Shown piece by piece: positions 48,990 through 60,313 of a stretch of 64,000 bases of DNA. The first letter of the stretch is position 1, and each line of letters opens with the position of its first letter. Source of the stretch: Rhynchosporium graminicola (Eukaryota; Ascomycota; Leotiomycetes; Helotiales; Ploettnerulaceae); NCBI GenBank assembly GCA_900074885.1, contig FJUW01000017.1, positions 503,933-567,932 of the forward strand, written 5' to 3'. The translations under genes were made by a program, and so were the position numbers. Below the pieces are notes generated by a model, which was not told where the DNA came from, searched no databases, and saw only the letters and a list, made by a program, of their open reading frames with translations.

Positions 48990-49970
48990 TACTAATACTA
49001 TGAATATCATCTCTTAGATTATTATATTAATTGACTTTTATAAACTTTGTTCGAAACCGATATCGACTAGTCCTTAAGATATCTACCGCTTACCTACACG
49101 TATATCGCTCGAACGATACCCCTCCGGATAAGGCTATTAAGCCCCCCTCAGTATATAATAATTTTCATCTTAATAAAGCTATTCTAGCGAGTTAAGTACC
49201 TACGAGTCATTTAAAAACAAAGTAACGTTTAACGCGTATAGTATAAGACTTCTAGAGCTTAGAACTAAAGTAATCTTATTATATGCTTATAGAATATCCC
49301 TATAGGGCAGATATACTAAGATAGTTATAGAACCACCGGATAGATAGATAAAGAGATACTTTCTTAAGGTAAGTAGCTCATATCTCTGATAACTATACTA
49401 ATATTAATATATCTATAGATCGCTACCGGAAATATAAGTATATATATATATCAGGGCAAGTTCGAGAGTATAAAAGTATTAAATATAGTACTCCTGACGA
49501 TTGCCCTGTATATATACGCGTAAGGCAAGTACTTATATGAAGAGGTATACTTTATAATCGCCGATTTTCGTAAGGTCAGAGAGCAGCCTCCTGATAATTT
49601 ACTACCCGGCTTATAGAACTATAGAAGATCTCTTATTCTCTTACGGGAAAGTTTAGATTATATATAACTACTTGCCACAGGATAATCACGTAAGCTACTA
49701 ATCTCTAGGAAGAGTCTTAGGCGGAGCTATATAAGAAGTAATTATAATATATATTTAATATAGATATCGAGAAATATAGTCACTAGCCTGAATTCGAGCG
49801 GCTTATCGATATCACGCTTAATAAAGTTATACTAAGACTTTTGAATCCTCTTTAAAGTGAAGGTCGGAGTATTAAGCTATATCTATTGCATAGAGATTAC
49901 TAGGATAAGAATACCGCTACGGATATAGAAACTAGCGAACTATTTATTTTTAACGCTAGCTCCTTCTATA
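48990..49970 (+). pseudogene. Decayed unknown host-like gene with intron
   Basis: A plus-strand frame runs through FKNKVTFNAYSIRLLELRT, LLYAYRISLQGRYTKIVIEP and RYFLKVSSS. A GTAAGT donor at about 49360-49370 and a TAG acceptor at about 49420 bound a short intron with CTAAT inside. It continues with RYRKYKYIYISGQVREYKSI, FVRSESSLLIIYYPAYRTIE and NYLPQDNHVSYQSLGRVLGG, if TAA/TAG are read as Gln. I cannot name the family. Intron presence argues for a host gene rather than a retroelement. It ends at the E6 insertion target. Confidence 0.4.
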
Positions 49971-49975
49971 GCTAT

Positions 49976-50243
49976 TATAACGACATAAGACTCAAGGCGG
50001 TATATAAGCAAGAATAAACAAGTAGGGAGGCTAAGAGCGATCTTATATAGTTTACTACGAAGAAAACAAAAAGATAAGGAAGGAAGAAGAAGAGAGATAG
50101 AGTGCAAGGCACCTTATATATATATGCCGGTACTAGTCTGATACTATACCGGGTCGGATACTAGTTCTGCCGGGATACCTATGAACTTAGGCCCTATTAT
50201 CTATCCTTCTTCTTATATAATATTCAGGTGAGCTATTATTATA
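49976..50243 (-). repeat. E6 3' LTR (268 bp)
   Basis: Begins TATAACGACATAAG and ends CTATTATTATA on the plus strand. It matches 54367-54634 and the E7a and E7b LTRs. Confidence 0.92.
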
Positions 50244-50354
50244 TTACCCCCCCCCTAAGAAGAGCTTAACCCTAAGCTCGGAAGGTTATAGTTTATACTA
50301 GAATTAGTCTTTATTATAACTATTTTCGTCGATATTCGCGTAATAAGCGCTAGC

Positions 50355-50355
50355 N
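50355..50355. other. Undetermined base at a collapsed junction
   Basis: A single N follows CGCTAGC. In E7b about 95 bp separate the same CGCTAGC (near 59895) from GGTATTTACTTTATC (59996), while here they are adjacent. The N therefore marks missing or unresolved sequence rather than one base. Confidence 0.8.
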
Positions 50356-50674
50356 TGTATTTACTTTATCTATTTATAGTAGGAGTCGAGTTTAAGTAGG
50401 GCGTAGAGTATATAAAGGAAGGGGTTTATTAATATTAGAGCTTTTCCTTTTTAACTATAATAACTACTTCAACTTATAAGTTTATTCTCCCTAGACTACG
50501 ATATAGCTCCTAGAGTAAGTATTATTACTAACTACTATAATAGTCTACTATAATCTTATATATTAATCGACCTAATTAACTCTTCTCTTAATATAAGTAA
50601 GTTTCCTATCTTAGTTTTAGAGATAGTCCTTAAGTGCAATATAGGGGTTTCATAGATCTATAATACTAACTCTT

Positions 50675-51602
50675 ATAGTACTTTTACTAGTTCCTGCTAG
50701 TACTCTTTCGGCGGCGTATTATATATATTACCTGCGGTATATTCGCGTCTTCCTTAAGATAAAGTATAATAATACTCCTATTTTAGAACTCTTATACTTA
50801 TTTAATAAGCTTAACTCTAAGCTTTATAAATATTATTTAGCGTTAAAGAGTAGTTACGAGCCTATAGGTTATTTAAACCTGAATATAGGTATATATACTA
50901 ACGCGTTATAGTTACCTAACTATATTAATATAGAGTACGCTATTTTATCCGGGTTACTTCTTAGCGGCGAAGCTAAGGACGCGGAGCTGAATCGGGGCGG
51001 TATTATAGCTACCTATAAGGCGATTAATCAGATCTATTATCTTACGAAATCTACTACTCTTACTATTACGTTAGAGATTACTACTATATAATTAGTAGAG
51101 ACTTAGGCTTTAAGGCGTTTTATAGAGAAAGTATTTAAGGAGTTAGAGTTTATTAAAGTAGTAAGTTAAGATCTTGAATCCTTAGATACTAGTACAATAC
51201 TAATATAATACAAGATCTAGATCTTTTAATAGTAGATTCGATAAAGTCTAAGTTAATAGTATAATAGTATTAAAGTAAATAAAGGAGTTAAATAGTATTA
51301 TACGGGAATTTATAAAGAAAGCTATATTTAAAGCTACGATATCTAATACTAAAGGAAAGAGGAATTTGCTTTCTAGTTTAGAGATAGCGTCGGATCTAGA
51401 TACTCCTGGACCTTCTCTAAAGAAGAAACCTTATAGGATTAGCTATTATACTTAGTCTACTACTAGAGCTACGTTAGCAGATTTAGGTAAGGAGTTAGAT
51501 ATAGTAGTTCCGGTTCTAGATATTCCAGATTTACTAGAAGTTCCGGAGAACTTAAGGGAGAAAGCCGAGGAAGTAGAGGTAATAGAAGAAGTAGAGTTTT
51601 AG
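50675..51602 (+). pseudogene. E6 copy of the antisense gene (damaged)
   Basis: It aligns along its length with the gene at 60314-61242 of E7b: SKLYKYYLALKSSYEPIGYL, LLSGEAKDAELNRGGIIATY, then KATISNTKGKRNLLSS and KELDIVVPVLDIPDLLE. The intron donor GTAAGT is kept, while the branch site is TACTAAT and the acceptor AG is changed to AA, so it could no longer splice as in E7b. Several TAG/TAA codons replace Gln. It shares the coding frame with E7b despite heavy RIP. Confidence 0.7.
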
Positions 51603-51629
51603 ATATAGTATTATTATAAGGCGTAATCA

Positions 51630-52287
51630 GGGGATTATCCTTAGTAATAAATTCTAATACTAGTAATTATAATAGCTTATTATCCTCTAAGTAACTATAG
51701 TTATCTATTCCGTCTTCCTAGGCCTTAATCTACTGATCTAGTCTACGCGGAGGTCTAGGTTTACTTAGGTTAGCAGCATAGAAGTCTCTAAGCTTATATA
51801 GAGTACCTATTAGATCAGAAGCGTTATACTAAGTCAGGTCCGGGTTATAGCCTAGCTAACTAACCTAATACTTCAGATTACCTCTTAGGAGCTATATAGT
51901 AAGTATATCTTATAACTCCTACTCTTCTTAAGTAGCGATAACCTCTAGGGGTAGGTTTAGTAACTCCTAGCCTAGTAATAGGTCGTCCGGGTCCTTAAAG
52001 AGTAATTCGGAGGCGAATATATCGTATATAGAGGATCCTAGGGGCAAATCCAGCTTATAAGAGTATCCGATCTTAGCTAAGACCTAGTATAGTCCTACCT
52101 AGAGGCTAGATAGCTTCTTACTCAGCCGGTAATTCTTAAGGTTCCTTATAGAGAGAAATACCTTATCTCTAACTTCCTAGTCGATACTACGCCGTTTCGG
52201 GTCGGTTGCGGCGCTTATCTTCTACTAGGCAGCTAGCATATTAGCTTTTATAACCTCGATAGCGGATTTAGCATATTCAGCTAAGGA
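51630..52287 (-). pseudogene. E6 pol C-terminus with chromodomain
   Basis: On the minus strand this reads, downstream from 52287, through KVFLSIRNLKNYRLSKKLSS to QYNASDLIGTLYKLRDFYAA and NLSKPRPPRRLDQ, closely matching 61309-61925 of E7b. The chromodomain-type segment lies at about 51800-51980. The similarity stops at 52287, where E7b continues into integrase. Confidence 0.75.
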
Positions 52288-54366
52288 TTTAGCAAATCGG
52301 AACCGGTTTCCAGATCCTCGGAGGTTAAGAGGAGCACTTGCGATAGGGTTTCGGCGCAAGTACCTTTCTCGATGAATTCGGAGCGGGAAAGGGTTCGGAT
52401 TCCTTAGCGATAGGCGGAAATAAGTTAAATAGTAGGGATAATACGTTAATATACCGTATCGCTACTATTTAGTATAATTACTATCGGTCTAGCTAGTTTA
52501 TAGCTAAGTCCCGCGCGTTAGCGTCGATTTAGTAAGATCGATTAATACTAGGTTTACGAGGCAGTAGAGTTATAATTATCTCCTTATCGTATTAGAGGGT
52601 AGCTAGATAGCGTTCCGGCTATAGAAGCTTATAATAGAGCGTATCTAGCTTAACCTGAAATCGTCGTATCTATTTGATACTAATAATCATATCTTATTAT
52701 CCCAAATCGAAGAGAATAAAAGGGTAATTATAAATACGCCTACTATTAATAGAAAAGTATAAACGTATAAAATAAGTAATATAAGTTCTGATAGACTATT
52801 AGAACTTACGCATTAGAATAGAATAAGGTAGTAGCTCGATTTTAATACCGAGGGCCCCTGATAGTCGTCCGGTAAGAGTACGATTAATAAACAGATAACC
52901 GTTCGCTCTAGTATCGATTAAGCTACTTATAGAAACTCCTAGTCCGTTTATACTAACTATAGTCGAGTATATAAATTACTTACCTCCTATTAAGGAGTTA
53001 AAGTCTAGATTAGAGAGATTATACTTACGTAAACCTAAGAAGGAGTTTTTACCTAGGCTTTATTATTTCCCTCTAGTATTAGTCCAGATTCGGAGGGTAC
53101 GTCTTCTACTGCTTCCTTAGTTACTTGATCCTCTTCCGAAAATTCGTCGATTAATTAGACCTTAGGCGGGTTAGGGTAATCTAGCTTAATATAACCGAGC
53201 TATCTATAACCGTAACACCTAAGGGGTTCTCCGGTCGAGGTAGCAGGGCGTTTTAGCGCGGAGGGAGTACTAGACTATACCGGGGTAGAGGTACGTACGT
53301 ACGGTGCGGGAGTAGTTTATCGAGGGGCTGAGCTTTAGGACCGGTGAGGTACTGAGGCGTAAGATACTCCTTAGCTAATCCAGTAACTAGTCCCTATACG
53401 AGAACGCGCCGGGAGAAGTCCGTAGGGTAGTAGTCAGCGTTCATAGCTAGCTAGTCTCGTATCGATACTCTCTATTAGAGGAAGGTAAGGTCCGACCTAT
53501 TATCTAGGGGCAGGATCTTCTTAGTAAGATAAGACTTCCTAGGGCGTGACTCTACTAATTCGGCGCTAGGGGAGGGAGATAGTTTATTAGGAATAGTATC
53601 CTCTCTCTCGGTACTACGTATCAGAATAGAGTTTATTAGCTTATTAAACTCCGCTATACGCGGAGATTATAGTATTAGTTCTAGTAGGAGAGTCGAAGAT
53701 AGGCGAGGGACCCCTATAAGGAAGTTATCTTATACGGAGATTAGTCTATTTATAGTATCTTCTAGAGAGTTATTCTTCTTCTCCTAGTCCGCTAATTATT
53801 ATAAAAGGGAATAGATCAGGTTCGAGTTACCTATAGTAATAGAAGTACTTAGCGATTATACTCCTAATAAATTTCGCTTTTATTTTCCTTTCTCTCTTAG
53901 TTAGTACTTCTTTAATAAGGTATTAACGTTCTCTAGGGTAAGAGATATTTAAAGTAAGAAAAAGTATAATAGATTAGGTTTAGAGGTAGAGCGAGAGGAG
54001 TCGCGTTAGGTCCCCTTAGAACTAGAGAGATCTCTAGTTTATTAGTTAGGAGCTATTCTAATAGCTTAAAAAGGGGTATATCAGAGCTATTTTAATAGCG
54101 ATACGTAGAGGTTAAAGTTCCGGGGTATTTATTATACTTTCTTTAAAATCTGTTTATAATTCCTTTATACTAAGGGGGTTATTAAAGGAGCGTTAGCAAA
54201 GACCTCCTCTATTATACTATTTATAATAAGCTAAATTAAACCCTAATTCATAGTTATCCGAGAGATCTCTAGTATCTCGGCTATATACAAGTAGTTATCG
54301 AATAACTAACTTAGTAGTGAGATATTATAGTAAGCTATCTCCGGCTATCTTAATCTTTTTATTTAA
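52288..54366 (-). pseudogene. E6 gag region
   Basis: Minus-strand coding relic between the 5' LTR and the deletion junction. Readable parts include RYDDFRLSQIRSI (about 52670) and IAKESEPFPAPNSSRKVLAP (about 52400). Proline- and Ser-rich sequence is found at 53100-53600. Its placement after the 5' LTR implies gag. Boundaries and domains are uncertain. Confidence 0.5.
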
Positions 54367-54634
54367 TATAATAATATAAGACTTAAGGCGGTATATAAGT
54401 AAGAATAAATAAGTAAGGAGGCTAAGAGCGATCTTATATAGTCTACTATAAAGAAAACAAAAAGATAAGGAAAGAAGAAGAAGAGAGATAGAGTATAAGG
54501 CACCTTATATATATATACCGGTACTAGTCCGATACTATACCGGGTCGGATACTAGTTCTGCCGGGATACCTATGAACTTGGGCCCTATTATCTATCCTTC
54601 TTCTCATATGATATTCAGGTGAGCTGTCGTCACA
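54367..54634 (-). repeat. E6 5' LTR (268 bp)
   Basis: Begins TATAATAATATAAG and ends CTGTCGTCACA with an intact right terminus; GCTAT follows. Confidence 0.92.
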
Positions 54635-54639
54635 GCTAT

Positions 54640-55820
54640 AATAAATATAAAGTCGGTAATTAAAGAGCCCTACGCTATCATTTAAGTAGTAAAGTATATA
54701 TGAAAAATTATAAACGCAATTTCGAGGTGTCCGAGCTAGGTAAGTGATATACCTAAACCCTCCGCTAGCTAAGTAACGAAAATGAAAACAAAAGATAATT
54801 AAGATAGCAGAAATTTGCTCTACTACTTGCGTTTTAATATTAGCGCTACTATCTTAATTCCAGGGTATATTTAACGCGAAGTGTACGTTCTTAGTATATA
54901 ACTAACTTTAGTATCTGATGTGCTATAGCGTATACGAGGATATGAAAGAGCTTCTTAAGACTTATTATAGAGAAGATTAGATTAATTTTAAGAAAAGCAT
55001 AATAGTTAGTAATAGAGTTATAGTTACTAGAGGAGATCAGGATAAACCTGAAGATAAGGAGGAGGAAGAAGAAGAAGAGGAGAAAGAGGAATTAGATATA
55101 TATATGAAGTAACCGGAACTAGGTCTTAGCTAAGGGGTATTAGTTTTTATATCAGCTAATTATTAATCCCTTCTAGTAGACTTACTTCGAAGCAGACTTT
55201 CTTAGCCTTATTAAAATACGCTCTTTTTATAGTTTATAAATTAGTATTAATGAATAAGATAGTTTACCTGGATATAATAATATAGAATAAGATAGACTAG
55301 CTTTAAATAGTCTTCTCTCAGTCTATAAAAAAGCTTATTACCTTAAAACAGTTAATTAACTCTAGGGGAAGTAGGAAGTTCTTCAGACTACTAGTGGGCT
55401 AGTATTTAACTACTACTCTTTTATCTTCAAATAAGATATCAAATAGTTCAAATGAGAAGTTTTATATATAGCTTAGTATTATATATCTTAAATAGTATAC
55501 TTAACTAGTGTTGTAGCCGGTTATGTTCATAAGCTGGAAGGAGTTATAGTAATAGAGGATTGCAGTATAGCTTAAAAAGCTAGTTATAAAGATAATCGGT
55601 AGAGAGAAATATCGAGTTTAGTTTCTCAGCTATAAGAAGTAATAAAGCATTAATATAATAGTTTATAACTCCAGCTTTCCCCTTGTTTTAAGCACGATTA
55701 TAGGCTCTTGTTACTCTTTAAGAAAGATAGTTTACGCGTTATATATCCTCGTCTAGGGTATTATATCGCGAAGGTAACCTAAGCTAACGCTAATAGTAGT
55801 TCAACTGCTTACTAATACTA
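54640..55820. other. RIP-decayed sequence, no assignable gene
   Basis: A plus-strand stretch at about 54930-55120 can be read as VIVTRGDQDKPEDKEEEEE with an acidic tail, but it cannot be extended reliably. The rest is TA-rich with dense stops on both strands. Confidence 0.3.
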
Positions 55821-56262
55821 TATCAGGGTAGATCTCTATCCTTATTAAACACGTTAAATCCTAGATAATATTTTATCTTAAGAGTCCTTATACTAAGTTC
55901 TCTGTACTTTCCTATCAAATTACTTATAACCTCGATATCGGAACTGTCTAAATCGAATATGATATCCTAGTTCTCGCCAATTCGAGCTATATTATTAGTC
56001 TTAGGAATCACGGAAATGCCGCGGCAGAGAGTATAGTAGAGGATCAATTAGGCCGGCTTCTTATTATATTTAGTAGCTAGCTTAATAATCTTCTTATATA
56101 GTCAGCCTTACTGAGCTAGTTATATAGTTATCTTATTCCTAGATAAAGACGTATAGTAGTATCTCTAAGCGGTCCTAGACCCTAATTACTAGCTACCGCA
56201 GGTATTATAGCTCTCCCTAGAGGGTAATACGTAGTTATATAGATACTGTTAGCTTTATAAAA
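55821..56262 (-). pseudogene. Aldo/keto reductase C-terminal relic, RIPed
   Basis: Read on the minus strand with TAA/TAG as Gln, it gives FYKANSIYITTYYPLGRA (the strand and loop with the AYSPLG motif), LYKKIIKLATKYNKKPA, LILYYTLCRGISVIPKTNN and IARIGENQDIIFDLDSSDIE, then NLIGKYRELSIRTL. These are consecutive C-terminal blocks of the NADPH-dependent aldo/keto reductase family, including the VIPKSN-type cofactor loop. The N-terminal half (DxxxxY active site) was not recovered upstream. It is dead and shows the same transition damage as the transposons. Confidence 0.7.
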
Positions 56263-57100
56263 CTATTGCGAGAATATAGGTCTTAGTATAGATCAGGTGA
56301 CTATAGTCATATGCATAGTCCGTGCGGATATTCCTAGATAATACCTTTAGTTAACTCTCTATAGTAATTAGTACTATAATATAACTAATAACATTTAACT
56401 ACTCTATACCTTACTCTGAAGATCAATATAACCTTACGATAGGTTATAAGCCCCGATAGCTAGAAGTAGAGTAGTACTCAAAGAAGCAGTAGTATTATAA
56501 TTCTTAATAGTAAGCGTCGAACTATTTCTTAGTATTAAAAGGATAGAGATTTAAGTTATAAGCTTCCGATTAAGATATAGTATACGCGTATAGTTCAGTT
56601 AAACTAGCGCGTCTTTCTATAGTAAATACAGTCACTTAGAGTACTAGTAGAGAGAGTTCTTTAGCTATCGCACTTACGCTACTATTATTAGAAGAAGTCG
56701 AAGAAGTAGACTCTGATAACTCTAGCTCTATTGAAGAGTTACTCTAAATAAGCCGTATAGTACTTAATACTTATACTTATATATTAAAGTCGACGATTTC
56801 GAAATGATTATATCTCGAGGTATAGAGCTTTCCGCGCTAGCGCCGGAACCTATCTAAGTCCCTAGGACTTAAAATATACTTGATTTACCTCTTATAGACG
56901 CTAAATCAATATCCTAGGATTATCTAGAGGATCTAGAAGACTTAGAATCAGAACTTATTACTACGATTACGCTAGAGCTATATAAACGTAAGAAGATAAG
57001 TAGCTTTATCTTCTTAAACTGAGCAGATAGCTATAAGCTGAAGGGAGGAGAGACCTATATAGAATAAAGAGATAAGGTACTAAAAATTACTAAAACTAAT
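56263..57100. other. RIP-decayed sequence, possibly more of the reductase segment
   Basis: A minus-strand text such as RASLTELYAYTISQSEAYNL can be read at about 56500-56620, but its family is unknown and it does not join cleanly to the reductase. No LTRs are found. Confidence 0.3.
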
Positions 57101-57119
57101 AGAATTAGTAAGTTTCTTA

Positions 57120-58212
57120 ATATTAAGTCGCGTAACTATATGCTTAAAAAGGTAAACGAATAGGATAACGATATCGATAATAAAGCACTTAAGAAGTAAT
57201 AAGATTAGAAGTCTAGAGAGAGTTAAATAAAGCTAGTAATCACGCTGAATCATAAGGCCGGACCTCTCGCGTAAATAACTAGTAAAACTACTATATTAGA
57301 TATATAGGAGGTCTTATAAGCGCAGTACGAAGGAAATAGTAATATACTAGTATATAATACTATATAAGATTACGTTAAGCTCTAGTATAATGATTTCAAC
57401 TCCCTAGAGAAGTTTATTATCGCTTTTAAGCTCTTAATTATTAAATTAGAGAATTTAATAATAGCTCTACCTCTAGTATAGTATCTAATTATATTTATTA
57501 CTATAGTTTCAGAGAAGAAGCTTATATAAGCTAAAAGATAACGTTCTCTCTTAAGAGTTTCTTCTAGTAATAACTTAGATATAACTAAGAAAGCTAAATT
57601 AGAAGTAACTCTAGTTAGTTTAATTAGAGATATTACTAATAAGATAAGAGCGAGTAACTCTACTAGTAAGATAGCAGGTTAAGCTCTATATAGTAATAAG
57701 TCTATATCTAATTCTAAGAAAGGAAGTAGTAGAGGAGCTATTAAGCTGGCTAGTAAGGAAGCTAAGCCGACTTATAAGTACTATAAACAGATATCGCTAA
57801 AGTATACTCTAGAGAACTATTTTATTATTAATAAATAGAAGAAGAAAGAGTTTAAAGAGAAGTCTAGAAAGAAGTGGATCCCGCACGCTAAGTAGCTAAA
57901 GAAGAAGAAGGGCGAGAGTAAGACTCATAAGACTAATAAGAAGAAGACTAGTAGTAGAAAGAAGAAGAAGAAGAATAACGATTCTGATGATAGTAGTATC
58001 TTCGGCGTAGCCCTTTTATTATATTTCCCTATTATTACAGCTTCTATAGCTATATTCTCTTACTATAATAAGTCACGATAGCTCTTCGATATCGGTGCTA
58101 TAGAGTATATATCTAATAACCCTTCTAAGTTTACCTCATATACGATAAGAGACGACTTATAGTATATACTTACTATTAATAAGTTATTACACTCTACTAG
58201 GATTAGAAGTTA
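57120..58212 (+). pseudogene. Copia gag-protease fragment, truncated at the right
   Basis: Plus-strand reading with RIP-type stops gives LVITLNHKAGPLA, TTILDIQEVLQAQYEGNSNI and DFNSLEKFIIAFKLLIIKLE (gag). A damaged zinc knuckle TYKYYKQISLKYTLENYFII follows at about 57770-57830. A Lys-rich segment (57840-57970) comes next, then the start of a protease, LFDIGAIEYISNNPSKFTSY (D-T-G-A in active relatives). The frame stops at the border with the DNA transposon at 58213. No LTR was found. Confidence 0.7.
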
Positions 58213-59042
58213 CTAGCCGGTTCCCCGACAGTTTGCACTCGCTGGCTCGCTTACTGTCGGGGTTAGCAAATGCCGTCGACATGCAAAAGCCGTCAATTTT
58301 AATGCTTGAAAACGCGTTCTACCACCCAAATTAACCACTTTTAACATTACTACCAACATTCAGTTTTTATCAATTCTACCCAAAATGCTAGTATAATTCA
58401 TTCTAAGGCTTAAAACTCTATATAATCAATTCCAGCTATAACTCCGTCTTCTTCTTAGTCACTTTCAGAGCTCTCCTCAAACTCTTATATAGGTAGTAAC
58501 GACTCTATATACCGATCTTCTTCTTATAAAGCTTGACTTAGTATACAAAATATCTCAACCTCTTTATCTAGGTCTCTATTAAGCTCTAATTCAAACTATT
58601 TTTTAGAAACTATAAGCGCAAGGTAGCCTTCTTCAGAGGAGAGTACTACTTCGGTAGGTGTAAGCTATTTATCTAGCTCTCTTTCTACTTGCTAGAGCTC
58701 TGAATCAGATAGTACTATCTCTCCTCTCTTTTGAATCTCCTTCAATTGAAGCTTTCTAGCTCTATTTCTCTTCCGAGCTAGAACTCCTACTTAGTTCAAA
58801 GTCGCCTTATATCTTCTAATTATATTAGAAAGTACTCGGCTAGCTCTCTTAAAGCCTTCCTTCCTATCAGCTTCGGCTTTAGCTTGAATTTGGAGTCGTA
58901 AGTCACTAATTATACCTGGAGAACCTCTATTTCCCTTGATAGATCGACGAGAGGTTTTTATTCTTTTAGCGCTATTTTGGAGCTTCTGCTAAAGGATTGC
59001 GTTATCTGTAGAGGTAATATATGCCTTATAGAGCTATATTAT
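58213..59042 (-). mobile_element. Fot1/pogo-like (Tc1-mariner) DNA transposon, terminal fragment
   Basis: A minus-strand frame (about 58985-58430) reads KTSRRSIKGNRGSPGIISD, LRLQIQAKAEADRKEGFKRA, IIRRYKATLN and ARKRNRARKLQLKEIQKRG, with an acidic C-terminus. This is the charged C-terminal tail of fungal pogo/Fot1-like transposases; the catalytic DDE part is absent because E7a interrupts at about 59043. The terminus near 58213 follows a TA and contains a 10-bp perfect inverted pair CCCCGACAGT (58223-58232) and ACTGTCGGGG (58253-58262). CA and TG are kept near the terminus, so RIP is weaker here. Confidence 0.6.
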
Positions 59043-59310
59043 TTTAACGACACAAGACTCGAGGCGGTATACAAGCAAGAATAAACAAGTAGAGAGGCTA
59101 AGAGCGATCTTATATAGTCTACTACGAAGGAAACAAAAAGATAAGGAAGGAAGAAGAAGAGAGATAGAGTGCAAGGCACCTTATATATATATACTAGTAC
59201 TAGTCCGATACTATACCAGGTCAGACACTAGTTATACCGGGATACCTATGAACTTAGGCCCTAGTATCTATCCTTCTTCTTATATGATATCCAGGTAAGC
59301 TATCGTCATA
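59043..59310 (-). repeat. E7a 3' LTR (268 bp)
   Basis: Begins TTTAACGACACAAG and ends CTATCGTCATA. It is the same length as the E6 and E7b LTRs. Confidence 0.88.
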
Positions 59311-59519
59311 TTACCCCCCCCCCCTAAGAAGAGCTTAACCCTAAGCTCGAAAGGTTATAATTTATATTAGAGTTTAGTCTTTATTATGACTATTTTCGTT
59401 AATATTCGCGTAATAAGCGCTAGCCGCTCTTTAGTAGTAGTGAATTCTTTATCAGGTTCTAGCTAGTTACGTCGCTATACTAGTACTACGTTAGTCGTAG
59501 CTTCCTAATCGGGCGGTAA
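59043..59519 (-). mobile_element. E7a: 3' LTR and tail of a 268-bp-LTR gypsy element
   Basis: The LTR spans 59043-59310, followed by a run of 13 C (polypurine tract on the minus strand) and about 200 bp of internal sequence ending GGGCGGTAA. At that point E7b begins. The same internal sequence in E7b continues past GGGCGGTAAG at about 59990, so E7a was split there; its remainder should lie beyond the window. Confidence 0.8.
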
Positions 59520-59787
59520 TATAACGACACAAGACTCAAGGCGGTATACAAGCAAGAATAAACGAGTAGGGAGGCTAAGAGCGATCTTATATAGTCTACT
59601 ACGAAGGAAATAAAAAGATAAGGAAGGAAGAAGAAGAGAGATAGAGTAAAAAGAAACTTATATATATAAACCGGTACTAGTCCGATACTATACCGGGTCG
59701 GATACTAGTTCTGCCGGGATACCTATGAACTTAGGCCCTAGTATCTATCCTTCTTCTCATGTGATATTCAGGTGAGCTATTATCATA
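59520..59787 (-). repeat. E7b 3' LTR (268 bp)
   Basis: Begins TATAACGACACAAG and ends CTATTATCATA; preceded by GGTAA. Confidence 0.9.
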
Positions 59788-60313
59788 TTACCCCCCCCTT
59801 AAGAAGAGCTTGACCCTAAGCTCGGAAGGTTATAGTTTATACTGGAATTAGTCTTTATTATGACTATTTTCGTCGATATTCGCGTAATAGGCGCTAGCTG
59901 CTTTTTAGTAGCAGTAAATTCTTTATTAGGTTCTGACTAGTTATATCGCTATAACAGTACTATATTAGTCGTAGTTTCCAAATCGGGCGGTAAGCGGTAT
60001 TTACTTTATCTATTTACGGTAGGAGTCGAGTTTAAGTAGGGCGTAAGGTATATAAAGGAAGGGGTTTATTGATATTAGAGCCTTTCCTTTTCAACCGCGA
60101 TAACTACTTCAACTTATAAGTTTACTCTCCCTAGACTGCGATATAGCTCCTATAGTAAGTATTGTTGCTAACTACTATAGCAATCTGCTATAATCTTATA
60201 TATTAATCGACCTAATTAACTCTTTCTTAATATAAGTAAGTTTCTTATCTTAGTTTTAGGGATAGTCCTTAAGTGCAGTATAGGGGTTTCACGGATCTGT
60301 AATACTGACTCCT

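Larger units (their letters stand above)
49976..54634 (-). mobile_element. E6: Ty3/gypsy element (268-bp LTR family), internally deleted
   Basis: LTRs at 49976-50243 and 54367-54634 (268 bp each), target duplication GCTAT (49971-49975 and 54635-54639). The C-rich run TTACCCCCCCCC beside the left LTR is the polypurine tract on the minus strand, so the element reads minus. Gag and the pol C-terminus (chromodomain) remain, but reverse transcriptase, RNase H and most of integrase are missing compared with E7b; the junction is near 52287. An antisense gene lies near its 3' end. Confidence 0.9.
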
